64,000 bases of DNA from JACCWP01 sp963801045 (GTDB lineage: Bacteria; Actinomycetota; Actinomycetes; Propionibacteriales; Nocardioidaceae), in the NCBI GenBank assembly GCA_963801045.1, contig CAWDDC010000001.1, positions 248,001 through 312,000 on the forward strand. The letters run 5' to 3'. Made by a program: the position numbers and the translations under genes. Position 1 is the first letter of the stretch. Each line of letters opens with the position of its first letter. Below are positions 21,475-32,341 of the stretch, in pieces. The notes under the pieces are model-generated. The model made no database searches, was not told the origin of the DNA, and saw nothing but the letters and a program-made list of their open reading frames with translations.

Positions 21475-24400
21475 GCCGTGTCCGTCGTCTCGGCCGCCGC
21501 CAGCGGGAACCACAACCGGCACGCGAGCGCCCCGAAGCGGGTCGGTTCGGGGTGGCCAGGCGCCTGCTCGTCGTCGTGGGCCGGGTCGCGCAGCAGCACC
21601 CCGAAGTCGGCGTCGTCAGCCCCAGACCTTTGCGTGGTAACGGTCCTCGGCCTCGCCGTAGTCACCGCTCCAGCGCCGGACGCGCGGCCTCACGCGCGGC
21701 CAGCTCGGTGTCGCCCACCCGCCGCACGTCGGCGTAGGCGCCGCGACGTCGCGACCGGCAGCGGCAGCGGCTCGGTCATGCCGCGGTCGAGCAGCGACAC
21801 CAGGTCGGCCAGGACGGCGGTCGCCTCGTGCGCGGGCGGCCCGGCCAGCAGCGACTTCGTGGGCCCGACCCGGCCACGGCCGACGGTGACGGCCTGCCAG
21901 ACGTGGTCGGGCTCGCTGGCGGCCAGCGCGAGCAGCAGCACCCAGGCGCGCAGCCGGTGCTTGCCGGCGAGCCGCGAGTAGAAGCCTCGCACCACCCGGT
22001 TGCCGTGCACGCCGCCGACCGTGCCAGCGAGGACCCGGCCGTCGGGAAGCGTCACCGTGGTGTCGTAGGCACGTCGCTGCCCGGCCCGCAGCGGCGTGAT
22101 CGCCGCGACCAGCGGCTCGGCCTGCGCCTCGATGCCCGCGAGCAGCCGCTGCCCGAGCGCACCCGGCGGCAGCTCACCACGCCGCCACTCCGCGGCCCGA
22201 CAGTCGTCGGCGTCGGCACCGGCCAGCCGCGAGACCAGCCAGCGGTCGCCGACCCCCCACTTCTGCAGCCCGTCGAGCTCGGGCGCCAGCTCCTCGTCCA
22301 GCTCGTCACCCTCCTCGGCCACCAGCACGCCGAGCCGGCGCCGCACGAACGCGCGCACCGGGTGCTCGAGGAAGTAGACGAGGTCGTCGAGCGCCACCAC
22401 GGGAGTCGGGTCGGGCGGTGGCAGCGCTCCGGGCAGGAACTCAGGCGCCGGGTGTCGGTCGAGCAGCGCGGCGCGCGCACCGGCGAGCCCGGCGGTGTCG
22501 AAGCTGAACGGGCCGTCGGACCCCAGCCTGCCGTCGGTGAAGTTGCGCCGGTCGAACGGCTGCAGCGGGTGGTGCACGCGCACGTGGTCGCGGGCGGGAC
22601 GGCCGTCGCTGGTGCGCACGGTCGCGTCGATCACGTCGAGGATCTCGCCGAGCGGCACGGCGGGCGGTCGCACGGCGTTGGTGCGCTCGTCGGCCCCGGT
22701 GTAGAGCACCACCAGGTGCTCGGTCGCCGCGAGCACGGCGTCGAGCAGCAGCTGGCGGTCCTCGCTGCGCCGGTCGCGCTCACCCACGCAGGGGTTGCGG
22801 GCCAGGACGTCGTCGCCGTCGACGCCGGTGGTGCGCGGGAACGCGCCGTCGTCGAGACCCAGCAGGCAGATCACCCGGTGCGGCACCGAGCGCATCGGCA
22901 CCATCGAGCACATCGTCAGGTTGCCGGTGCGGAAGCCGGCCCGGGTCGGGCGTCCCTGCAGCCGGTCGGCGAGCAGCGCGCGCACGTCGGCCAGGGACAG
23001 CACCACGTGAGCGCGGTCGCCCGCCGCCTCGGCGACGTCGGCGAGCTGGCGGCGTGCCTGGCTGAGCTGCCAGCCGTCGCGGTCGGACACCTCGCACATC
23101 GCCTCGAGCGACTCCGACAGCGCGGCGACCCACGCGGCGAGCGGCTGGTCGGTGCGCAGCCGGTCGACGGCGGTCGCGAGCCTGGACACCAGCTCGGCGA
23201 GACGGCCCGCCAGGTCGATGTCACTGCTGTCGACGTCGTCGAGGGGCAGCGCGGTGCCGATCCACCGCAGCTCGTCCTCGGACATGGCCGCACCGAGCAG
23301 GATCCGGTCGAGGCCGGCCTGCCAGGTGTTCTGGGTGACACCGTCCATCTGGAACGGTGCCCGGTGGGCGGCGTCGAGCCCCCAACGGACGCCCGAGTCG
23401 GCGACCCAGTGGCGCAGCTGCTCGAGGTCGTCGTCGTCGAGGCGGAACCGCCGCCGCACCGGCGCCAGCGCCGCGAGGTCGAGCAGCTGCGACGCGGTCA
23501 CCCGGGCGTCGGCGAGCTCGAGCAGCCGGGACAGCGTCGCGAGCATCGGGTTGGTCTGGCGCAGCGAGCGGTCGGCGAGCCGCACCCGCAGCCGGTGGCC
23601 CGGGTGCGAGGCGGAGGTGTCGTCGTCGTCGTGCAGGCCGAACGTCGCCGAGATCAGCGGCGCGTAGGCCTCGATGTCGGGGCACATCACCAGCACGTCG
23701 CGCGGCTCGAGGCTGGGGTCGTCGGCCAGCAGCCCGAGCAGCACCTCCCGGAGCACCTCGACCTGGCGGGCCCGCCCGTGCGCGGCGTGCACCTGGAGGC
23801 TGCGGTCGCTGTCGTCGAGCAGCGGCCGCGCGTCGGGTGCGTCGCCGAGCGGGATGCCGGCCGGCGGGTGGTCGGTGCGCAGGTCGGACTGCAGCCGGCC
23901 GAGCAGCGTGGCGGGCGGTGCGGCGAGCGGGTGGTGCTCGTCGGTCGTCACCGCGTCGGCCCCTGCCAGCAGCAGCTGGACCTCCCGGGCGTCGCGTCCC
24001 AGCGACGACAGCAACGGGTGGGTGGCGAGATGGCGGCTCGGGTCGTCCCGACGGCGCGGTCGTCCCCCTGCCGTGCGGGAGACGCGGTCCCACAGCGCGG
24101 CCGAGGGGTGCGGCAGCCAGAGGTGGACCTCGCGGCCGCCGGACAGGGCCGCGAGCACGTCGACCTGGTCGCCGGTGAGCCGGGTGGGGCCGAACAGGGA
24201 CAGCCGGCCGGGCAGGTCGACCACCCCCGGGTCGTCGCGCAGCGCGGTGCACGCCGCCTCGAGCCGCTCGGCCGGGCTGGGGGTGCCGATCCGGTCCCGG
24301 AGCCGGCGCCACAGCTCGGCCTGCCAGACCAGGTCGTCGGGCAACGTCTCGCCGAGCCCGTCGCTGTCGTGGCCGGCCAGCCAGTCGCGCAGCATCGCGG

Positions 24401-24836
24401 GCCGGTGCGAGGCGTAGGTGTCGAACAGCCGGCTCAGGTGCCGGGACACGACCAGCCGTCGCCCCTGGGCCACCTGCCGGCCGAGCGCGGTGCACCACGG
24501 CTCGTCGGCACACCCGTCCACCACCTCGAGCAGCGCCCACAGGCTGTTGCCCGAACGCCAGGGGTCGGTCTCCCGGTCGACCCCCGCCGCCGAGGCGACC
24601 GCCTCGGCGACCAGCGTGCTCGGCCACGGGAAGTCGACGTTGGCGCACACGCCCGCGCCGTCAGCGTCGTGCGCCCCCAGGTGGTGCGACAGCCGCTGGG
24701 TCAGCCAGCGCTCGACCCCGCGCGCCGGCACCGCGACCACCTCGGAGGCGAACGGGTCGGCACCGCCGGTGGCGAGCACCGTGGCCAACCCGGCCACCAG
24801 TGCGTCCGCGCGCTCGGCGCGGTGCAGGTGCAGCAC
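21471..24836 (-). CDS. recC: RecC, exodeoxyribonuclease V gamma subunit, three extra bases near the end
   Basis: About 1120 residues. The N-terminal part is a degenerate helicase scaffold (VVAVPARGVERWLTQRL, HVCANVDFPWP-like GVCANVDFPWPSTLVAEA), with VLVMCPDIEAYAPLI and FRTGNLTMCSMVPMRSVPHR, the classic RecC landmarks, and LVYFLEHPVRAFVRRRLG near residue 850. RecC recognises Chi in other bacteria and splits the strands. The last 60 codons are scattered over three frames by extra bases near 21745 (C), 21670 (T) and 21621 (T), returning to the original frame for GALACRLWFPLAAAE. First gene of the recCBD operon. Confidence 0.95.
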
Positions 24837-24915
24837 GCCTACCTGCCCCCTGTCGTGCGACTCCCGATCGTCGCTGTGGCCGCGACCCTAGTCCCCGCCA
24901 CCGACGTCGCCGGGC

Positions 24916-25255
24916 TCACCACCCGGTCTGCTCCAGCCAGTGCGCGCACGGCTGGGTCGAGCCACCGCGGCTGACCCCCTGGCAGTCCGGGCGGCTCGTC
25001 GCCGTCCCACTCCTCGCGCCGTGCGTAGGCGTTGGCCAGCACCTCGCAGTCGCAGTAGCCACCGCTGCGCTGCAGCCGACGCTCGAGCGCCGTCGCGCGC
25101 GGGGCGCGCCGGTCGCGCCAGAGCGCGGCCCAGTGCAGCCGGTTGCCGCAGCCGTAGGCCACCACCATCCGCTCCACGAAGCACACCAGGCACTCGCGCG
25201 GGCCGGGCAGGGCCGGTGGGCCAGGGAGCTCGTCATCCATGACCAGTCGCAGCAT
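24916..25255 (-). CDS. DUF2695-type cysteine-rich small protein, one extra base
   Basis: About 112 residues. Start set at the ATG at 25253-25255 because GAGGGG lies six bases upstream; the nearby ATG at 25261 abuts that site. Cys/His pattern: PRECLVCFVERMV near the start, GGYCDCEVLANAY in the middle, and after correction PPDCQGVSRGGSTQPCAHWL at the end, so about six cysteines, likely a zinc-binding site. An extra C near 24985 (CCGCCCGG) breaks the frame just before the last block. I recall this layout from uncharacterised actinobacterial proteins. It lies upstream of recC on the same strand, with 79 bases between. Function unknown. Confidence 0.72.
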
Positions 25256-25363
25256 CGTCATCCCCTCGGGTCGTACCGGTCGCCTCCGCACCTCGTCCTA
25301 GGCGTACCCCGCACTGGCGGCCGCTCGCACCGGCTGTGGACCGCCGCAGCCGCCCACAGGCAC

Positions 25364-26262
25364 CTACCGGCGTCCCGCCAGCTCCAGCAGGTCGTCCATG
25401 ATCCGGCCGACCTGCCGGCCCAGCGAGATGTGCCCCTCGTCGTCGTACAGGTGCGTCCGGGCGCCGGCCACGTGCTCGGCCAGCCAGCGCCCGTGCGCGT
25501 ACGGCACCATCCGGTCCTGCCCGCCCTGCCAGATCGAGACCGGAACCTCGACTGCCTGCAGGTCGATCCCCCAGCCGCGGACGAACGACAGGTCGTCGTC
25601 GCGCCACCCGGCGACGCCCTCGGTCACCGAGCCGCGCAGTGCGGCCGCCAGGTAGTCGGCGATCTCACCGGTGAGTGCGGCCGCGTCCACCGGCGCGACC
25701 AGGCTCCCGAGGGCCGCAGCGACCTGCTCGCCGCTGACCTGCCTCAGCCCGGCCGCCTCCCGGTCGAGATAGGCGGTCAGCGCCTCCGTCCCCTGCACCG
25801 CGGCACCGAACTCGGCGAGGTTCTCGTCGGCCATCCCCGACAGCCAGTCCAGGCCCTCCGCGTCGTACGGCGCGACGCCGGCAAGGGTCGCCGCAGCCGC
25901 GCACCGGCCGGGCAGCAGCGCGGCGCATGCCAAGCGCGTGCGGGCCGCCGCCCGACCAGCCCAGGGTGACGAACGGCTCCGGCCGCCAGCGCCGCGCAGA
26001 CGACCTCGACATCGGCGACGACGTCGGCGACCGCGCGTCCCGGCAGCGGCGTGGACCGGGCGTACCGCGGCGCGTAGTACGACACCAGCCGGATCCCACG
26101 CTCGCGCGCGGTCCGGTCGAACAGCGGGTTCGGCGCGACGGCCGACGGCGTCCCGTGGTGGAACAGCAGCGGGAACCCCTGCGGATCGCCCTCGACGGCC
26201 ACCTCGAGCGCCCGTCCGTCCGGCGTGGTCACGAGGCTGGGGGTGAGTCCGGCTGGCGTCAT
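25364..26262 (-). CDS. Alpha/beta-fold hydrolase, two extra bases
   Basis: About 298 residues. Oxyanion strand LLFHHGTPSA near residue 32, nucleophile elbow VTLGWSGGGPHAL near residue 95, catalytic Asp in WQGGQDRMVPYAHG and His in DEGHISLGRQ, in the usual order. The closest general type is the small-molecule hydrolase/haloperoxidase-like branch; no substrate can be read from it. Extra bases near 25985 and 25925 split the frame around the nucleophile region. Start ATG 26262, 39 bases from the divergent M50-like gene. Confidence 0.85.
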
Positions 26263-26301
26263 CGCGATTCCTCGGCGGCGGTCGTCGGCGGGTCTGCGTC
26301 G

Positions 26302-27083
26302 ATGCGAACGTACCGCGATGCTGCCCCGGTGGAGGCGTTGCGCGAGGTCTGGCACCGCGTGGTCACCGAGCAGCCGCCGCCGTCGATCGGCGTCGTCGCG
26401 GCGACCGTCGCGGTGGCCGCGCTGCTGGTGCTCGCGCCGGGAGCCTGGCCGGTCGCCCGGCACGTCGTGACGATCGCGCACGAGGGCGCGCACGGCTTCG
26501 CCGCCTGGGCCACCGGCCGCCAGCTCGCCGGCATCCGGCTGCACTCCGACACCTCCGGAGTCACCGTGTCCCGCGGGCGCCCGCGCGGCCTCGGCATGGT
26601 GGTGACGGTGGCGGCCGGCTACCTCGGCCCGACCCTGCTCGGGCTGGTCGCCGTCTGGCTGCTGGGCGCCGGCCACGCGGTCGGCGCTGCTGTGGATCCT
26701 GCTGCTCCTGCTGGCCCTGCTGCTGGTGCAGATCCGCAACTGGTTCGGGCTGTGGTCGGTGCTGGTGAGCGGCGTCGTCGTGTTCGGCGGTGTCCTGGCT
26801 GCTGCCCGAGCAGCAGCAGTCGGCGTTCGCCTACCTGGTGACCTGGTTCCTGCTGGCCGCCGCGCCGCGCCCGGTGCTCGAGCTGCAGGCGATGCGCTGG
26901 CGGGGGCAGGCCCACGGCTCGGACGCCGACCAGCTCGCCCGCCTGACCGGGGTGCCCGCCGTCGTCTGGGTCGGCGGCTTCCTGGTGGTCACCGTGGCGG
27001 CGCTCGGTCTCGGGCTCTGGTGGCTGCTGGACGCATCCCCCGCTAGCGTGTTGGGCGTTCTGCCCGAATTGTCGCGCTCGTAG
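26302..27083 (+). CDS. M50-like integral membrane metalloprotease, two extra bases
   Basis: About 259 residues with six or so membrane segments. Zinc motif VVTIAHEGAHGFAAWATG (HExxH) near residue 57 and RGRPRGLGMVVTVAAGYLGP after it, as in actinobacterial M50 family proteins. The C-terminal hydrophobic blocks LLWILLLLLALLLVQIRNWF, SWLLPEQQQSAFAYLVTWFL and VWVGGFLVVTVAALGLGLWW appear in successive frames because of extra bases near 26690 and 26800. Such proteases cut transmembrane substrates such as anti-sigma factors, but no partner is nearby. The exact start is uncertain; ATG 26302 is the first in frame with the zinc motif. Confidence 0.75.
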
Positions 27084-27104
27084 CGACCCACGATCGGTGA
27101 GCCG

Positions 27105-28405
27105 ATGACCGTCAAGGACACCACCACCACCCCGCCCACCACCTTCGGCGGCCGCATCCGCCAGGTCGGGCCCGGGCCTGCTGGTCGCGGCCGCGGGCGT
27201 CGGCGCCGGCGACCTCGTCGCGACCATGATCGCCGGCGCGGAGTACGGCACGCTGCTGCTGTGGGCCGCCGTGCTCGGCGCCGCCCTCAAGATCGGCCTG
27301 GCCGAGGGCGTCGGCCGCTGGACGCTGGCCTCGGGCCACACCATGCTCGACGGCTGGCGGATGCTCGGCCGTTGGACGACCTGGTTCTTCGGCGTCTACA
27401 TCATGGTCTGGGGCTTCGCCTACGGGGCCACGGCGATGGGGGCGGTCGGCCTGCCGCTGAACGCGTTGTTCGGCGGCCTGTCGGTGCGCTACTGGGCGAT
27501 GATCGCCGGCGTCGTCGGGCTGGTCATCGTGTGGGCGCAGCGCTACCACGCCTTCGAGAAGCTCGTCTCCGTCCTCGTCGCGCTGAAGTTCGTCACGGTC
27601 GTGTCCATCGCCGGGCTGGTGGGCCCGGACATCCCCGCGATGTTCGACGGCCTCATCCCCCGGCTGCCCGAGGGCTCGGTCATCAACGTGCTCGGGCTGA
27701 TCGGCGGCGTCGGCGGCACGATCACGATCGCGTCCTACGGCTACTGGGTGACCGCCAAGAAGTGGAACGGCATCGGCTGGTTGCCGATGATGCGGCTCGA
27801 CAACGCGGTCGGCTACATCATGACCGGCATCTTCGTCGTCGTGCATGCTGGTCATCGGCTCCAGCCTGCTGCTCGGCGAGAACCTCACCGAGGACGACAG
27901 CGGGCTGCTGACCCTGGGCACGGCCCTCGACGAGCGCTACGGGGAGTGGGCCCGGATCTGGTTCCTGATCGGCTTCCTCGCCGTCACGATCAGCTCGCTG
28001 CTCGGCACCTGGAACGGCGTCAGCCTGCTGTTCTACGACTGGACCCGGACCGTACGGATGCCGCACGGCCGCGAGGCCGAGGCCGAGCTCGCCTCCGGGC
28101 AGGTGCACGCCTACGAGAGCCGGGTGGCGGAGAAGAGCACCCCGTTCCGCTTCTACCTGGTGTGGTTGACGGTTCCGCCGATGTCGCTGCTGTTCCTCGA
28201 CCAACCGTTCGCCGTGACCCTCGCCTACGGGGTGCTCGGCGCCGCCTTCATGCCGTTCCTCGGCATCACCTTGATCCTGCTGCTCAACTCGCGGCGGGTC
28301 GACCCGGCCGGTCGCTCCGGCTGGCTGTCCAACGTCATGCTGGCCGGCTCGAGCGTGCTGTTCTTCATCCTGCTGGTGAACGAGATCAACACCCAGCTCG
28401 GATGA
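27105..28405 (+). CDS. Second Nramp-fold transporter lacking the metal motif, two extra bases
   Basis: About 432 residues, 11 membrane segments. TM1 aligns with canonical Nramp as GPGLLVAAAGVGAGDLVATM, followed by IAGAEYGTLLLW, but DPGN is replaced by GAGD. TM6 reads GGVGGTITIASYGYW without MPH. Both metal-ligand motifs are therefore gone, as in the transporter at 13960-15435, though the two differ in sequence. Extra bases near 27180 (CCCGGGCC, expected CCCGGCC) and 27845. The stop overlaps the next gene start by four bases (ATGA at 28402-28405), so it belongs to a three-gene operon. Confidence 0.85.
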
Positions 28406-28988
28406 GCGTCCCGCGACGGGGACGCGACGACGCCGGCCGACACCTGACCGACGAGCAGCGCGAGCTCTACGACCGCATCCTCGGCGGCCCACGGGCGGCC
28501 GGTCCGCAGCACTTCTCGCTGACCGACGACCGACGGCTCGCTGGTGGGCCCGTTCGACGCGCTGCTGCTGAGCCCGAGCGTCGGCGCAGCGCTGCAGGAC
28601 CTGGGTGCCGCCGTGCGCTACCGCACCGGCGCTGACCGACCGGGTGCGGGAGATGGCGATCCTGCTGGTCGCCGCGCACTGGGACAGCGCGTTCGAGCGG
28701 TCGTCGCACGAGGCGGTCGGACGCGCGGCCGGACTGACCGACGCCGAGCTCGCGGTGCTGCGCGCCGGCGGTGCGCCCGCGCTCCCCGACGCCGGCGAGG
28801 CGGCAGCGATCGAGGTGGTGCGTGCCCTGCTGGCGCGCGGCGACCTCGACGACGACGAGTACGCGCGCGCCGCCGAGCGGATCGGTGACCGCGCGGTGTT
28901 CGAGCTGAGCACGCTGATCGGCTACTACGCCACGCTGGCGCTGCAGCTGCGGGTGTTCCGTGCCGACGGCGAGGAGGAGCCGGGATGA
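28402..28988 (+). CDS. Carboxymuconolactone decarboxylase/AhpD-like protein, two extra bases
   Basis: About 194 residues. LTDEQRELYDRILGGPRAAG at the N-terminus, then GPFDALLLSPSVGAALQDLG and REMAILLVAAHWDSAFERSS followed by HEAVGRAAGLTD, the CMD helical core. The AhpD redox CxxC is absent (AAHWDSAFERSSHE), so it is the decarboxylase-like, non-peroxidase branch. Extra bases near 28540 and 28630. It overlaps both neighbours by four bases, lying between two transporters, so it probably acts on a compound one of them imports (inference). Confidence 0.85.
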
Positions 28989-30380
28989 GCGACGACGCGC
29001 ACGAGCGGGTCGAGGAGTTCGGCTACACCCAGGAGCTGCAGCGCTCGCTGACGTTCACCGACCTGCTGGTCTACGGCCTGGTGTTCATGGTGCCGATCGC
29101 GCCGTTCGGCATCTTCGGCGGCGTCTTCCAGGCCTCGGGCGGCATGGTCGCGCTCGCGTACGTCATCGGCGCGGTCGCGATGATGTTCACCGCGCTGTCG
29201 TACGCGCAGATGTCCCGGGCGTTCCCGATGGCGGGCTCGGTCTACACCTACGCCGGCCGCGGGATCGCCGCACCGGTCGGGCTTCCTCGCCGGCTGGATG
29301 ATCCTGCTCGACTACGTGCTGGTGCCGGGCCTGCTGTACCTGATCGCGAGCATCGCGATGAACTCGCTCGTCCCGAGCGTCGCCGGTGTGGGTGTGGCTG
29401 ACCGGCATTCGTGGTGCTCAACACCGCCGTCAACTACCTCGGCATCGAGATGACCGCCCGGGTCAACAGGGTGATGCTCGTCGGCGAGCTGATCGTGCTG
29501 GCGCATCTTCATCGTCATCGGCATCTGGGCGCTGGCGCACGGCGAGGGCCGTGGCTTCGACTTCACCCCGCTCTACAACGCCGACACGTTCTCGTGGAGC
29601 CTGATCTTCGGCGCGGTCTCGGTCGCCGTGCTGAGCTTCCTCGGCTTCGACGGCATCTCGACGCTCGCCGAGGAGAACAGCGAGTCGGCGCGGGCGATCG
29701 GCCGGTCGATGGTCGCCGCGCTGGTGCTGGCCGGGCTGCTGTTCGTCGTGCAGACCTGGATCGCCTCGCTGCTGGTGGAGGACCCGACCGCGCTGATCGA
29801 GGACGGCGACCCGGGCGGCACCGCGTTCTACGACGCCGCCGCGGTGGCGGCCGGCAACTGGCTGTCCGACCTCACCGCGCTCGCGACCGCCATCGCGTGG
29901 GGCTTCGCCAACTCGCTGGTCGCCCAGGCGGCCACGTCCCGGCTGCTCTACGCGATGGCCCGCGACCGCCAGCTGCCCGGCTTCCTGGCCAAGGTGCACC
30001 CGACCCGTCGGGTGCCGGTCAACGCCACCCTGCTGGTGGCGGTCGTGTCGCTCGGCCTCGGGCTCTACATGGCCGAGCGCGACGACGGCATCACGCTGCT
30101 GAGCACGCTGGTCAACTTCGGCGCGCTGACCTGCTTCCTGGTGCTGCACGTGTCGGTGTTCGTGCACTTCGTCGTACGCGGCGGCAGCCGGCACTGGTGG
30201 CGGCACGTCATCGCGCCGGCGATCGGGTTCGCGATCCTCGCCTACGTGGTGGTCAACGCCGACGTGGCGGCGCAGAAGCTCGGCTTCGTCTGGCTCGGCA
30301 TCGGGGTCGCGATCCTGGTCGGGCTGGTCACGACCGGGCGCAAGCCGGACCTCTCGGCGGTCGGGACCGACAAGGGCTGA
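28985..30380 (+). CDS. APC-family amino acid/amine permease, four extra bases
   Basis: About 464 residues with 12 membrane segments. TM1 LTFTDLLVYGLVFMVPIAPF, then YAQMSRAFPMAGSVYTYAGR, and LSFLGFDGISTLAEENSESA in TM6, a typical APC loop. Later TATSRLLYAMARDRQLP-like AATSRLLYAMARDRQLPGF. Extra bases near 29280, 29390, 29405 and 29505 scatter TM3-TM5 over all frames; from 29510 to the stop it is clean. ATG at 28985 overlaps the CMD stop and follows GAGGAGG. Substrate unknown. Confidence 0.88.
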
Positions 30381-30383
30381 TCG

Positions 30384-31549
30384 TCACGCGTGCCCGCCGA
30401 CCTGCACCGGACCGAGGGTGAGCGTGGGAGTGCCCTCCAGCACCTCGCCGACCCGCTCGACCTGCGCCTCGAGCTCGCGTCGCTGCGCGGCGCGCAGCCG
30501 GCCGAGCGGCTCGACCGTGACGTCGATCCGGCGGCCCGAGCGGCGCTGGTGCCAGACCCCGGCGACCACCCCGTCGACCAGCAGCACCGGGTAGTTGCCC
30601 GCCTGCCCGCTGGGCGTCAGCGCCCGCGTGGCGGCCGGCCGGGGAACAGCGACGCCCGCGGGTGGCTGCCCACCACGAACGCGTCGAAGTAGGGCAGCAG
30701 CCGCACGCCGCACGGCGACCCGGTCTCGGCGCTCGGAGTCTGCCGACAGTGACCACGCCGGCACGCCGTCGAGCTCGACCTGGACGAGCTCGGTCGCCGA
30801 GCGAGGCGAACAGCTCGTTGGCCCACCGGGTCGACGCGTTGAGCCACTGGGCGAACTGCGCCGGCGTGGCCGGGCCGTACGCGTGCAGCCAGCCGCGCAG
30901 CAGCGCCCGGACCGACGCGTCGGCGTCGTCGGGCACGAGTCCCGGCACGAAGCGCTGCGGGCTGGTGTAGGTCACCTTGCGGCCACGGTTGGCGCCGAAG
31001 CAGAGCACGCCGCGGTTGGCGATGGTGCCGACGGCCTGGCGCCAGCGCGGCCACAGGGTCTGGAACGCCGGCATCACCGGGTCGACCGCCCAGGGTCCGG
31101 CGCAGCTCGGCGAGCGCGTCGGTCAGCTCGTCGACGGTGAGCTCGGCGTCGGCCAGCGCGCACGCCGACCGCCGCCGACCAGCTGCTCGGTCTGCTCCGG
31201 TGTCAGCTGCACGTCGTCGGCGAACGGCGAGCGCGGGGTCGGCACCGCGCCCAGGGCGCCGGTCCACATCGCCAGGTCGCGCGTCGGCAGCAGGTGCACG
31301 GTGCCGCGCGGCCCGAACGTCTTGACCAGGCTGTGCTCGGTCTCGAGTGCGCGGCGCACGTCGGCCCGGGTGCCGGTCGCGGTGCGCAGCCCGATCGACA
31401 GCTCCGCGGCCGACAGCACCTGGGCGTGGGCACCGGACATCGCCGCCACCGCGTCGGCCGGCGCGGCCGCCGACGGCTCCGTCAGACCCGTGCCGGGCGA
31501 GCCGGCGGCGCGCCACCTCGGTCCACGTCAGCTGCGGCTGCTGGCCCAC
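30384..31549 (-). CDS. Winged-helix DNA-binding domain protein (HTH_42, AlkX/YcaQ-related), several frame breaks
   Basis: About 388 codons. N-terminus QLTWTEVARRRLARHG, then QVLSAAELSIGLRTAT, LVKTFGPRGTVHLLPTRDLA, NRGVLCFGANRGRKVTYTSP, LLPYFDAFVVGSHPRASLFP and NYPVLLVDGVVAGVW: the ordered landmarks of the actinobacterial winged-helix family related to DNA glycosylases such as AlkZ/YcaQ. It may unhook damaged or cross-linked bases, but this is family inference. Start is the GTG at 31547-31549 (VGQQPQLTW); ATG 31554 is out of frame. At least five frame changes between 31480 and 30600, some equal to a lost base. Ends four bases after the APC permease, convergent. Confidence 0.8.
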
Positions 31550-31599
31550 CGGTCCATCCTGTCGGCCGGCACCGACGAGCAGGCCGGCGGGCAGCCCTC

Positions 31600-31605
31600 T
31601 AGGGT
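31600..31605 (+). promoter_or_regulatory. -10 element of a probable leaderless promoter
   Basis: TAGGGT fits the actinobacterial TANNNT -10 pattern and ends seven bases before the GTG start at 31613 of the histidine phosphatase gene. There is no Shine-Dalgarno sequence, so transcription probably begins at or next to the GTG. Confidence 0.5.
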
Positions 31606-31612
31606 CGCCGCC

Positions 31613-32341
31613 GTGGGCGTACGCGAGCTGATCCTGGTCCGGCACGGCGAGAGCGAGGGCAACGTCGCCGCCGCCGAGGCGTACGCGTCCGGCCTCGAGG
31701 TCATCGACGTGGAGGAGCGGGACGCCGACGTCGGACTGTCCTCGACCGGCACCGACCAGGCCAAGGCGCTCGGCGAGGCCTTCGGGCGGCTGGCCGACGA
31801 CGAGCTGCCCGACGTGGTGTGGTGCTCGCCGTTCCTGCGCGCGCACCAGACCGCCGAGCTGGCGCTGGAGACGGGCGGACTCGACCTGCCGGTGCGCATC
31901 GACGAGCGGCTGCGCGACCGCGAGCTCGGGGTGCTCAACCGGCTGACCAAGGCGGGCATCGAGGCGCGCTACCCGCACGAGGGCGAGATGCGCCGCGAGC
32001 TCGGGAAGTTCTACCACCGGCCCTCGGGCGGAGAGTCCTGGGCGGACGTGGCCCTGCGGGTGCGGAGCCTGCTCACCGACCTCGACCGGGTCGAGGACGG
32101 CCGCAGCGTCCTGCTGGTCTGCCACGACGCGGTGGTGATGGTGGTCCGCTACATCTGCGAGCAGATGACCGAGCGCGGCGTGCTCGAGGCGGCGCGCGAG
32201 GACCCGGTGCGCAACGTCGCGATCAGCCGGCTCCGCCGCGACGACGAGGTCACGTGGACCCTGGTCTCGTACAACGACGTGCGGCACGTGGAGCACCGCG
32301 AACCGCCGGTCACCGAGCACGTCGGCGAGCACGATGTCTGA
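31613..32341 (+). CDS. Histidine phosphatase superfamily protein (phosphoglycerate mutase-like)
   Basis: 242 residues, intact, GTG start at 31613. The catalytic RHGE motif is LILVRHGESEGN at residues 6-17, the second His is in LLVCHDAVVMVVR near residue 165, and the usual Arg and Glu residues are in SSPFLRA-like CSPFLRAHQTAEL and RDRELGVLNRL. The family dephosphorylates a wide range of metabolites. The stop overlaps the nnrD start by eight bases, so the two are an operon; a phosphatase next to a nucleotide-repair enzyme might act on a nucleotide or cofactor (inference). Confidence 0.9.
   Translation: MGVRELILVRHGESEGNVAAAEAYASGLEVIDVEERDADVGLSSTGTDQAKALGEAFGRLADDELPDVVWCSPFLRAHQTAELALETGGLDLPVRIDERLRDRELGVLNRLTKAGIEARYPHEGEMRRELGKFYHRPSGGESWADVALRVRSLLTDLDRVEDGRSVLLVCHDAVVMVVRYICEQMTERGVLEAAREDPVRNVAISRLRRDDEVTWTLVSYNDVRHVEHREPPVTEHVGEHDV

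Noticed and set aside
21828..24974. A plus-strand open frame of 1048 codons exactly opposite recC.
   Set aside because: It mirrors the codon pattern of recC. In very GC-rich DNA the antisense frame lacks stops; composition is His/Arg/Gly/Val-rich with no domain.
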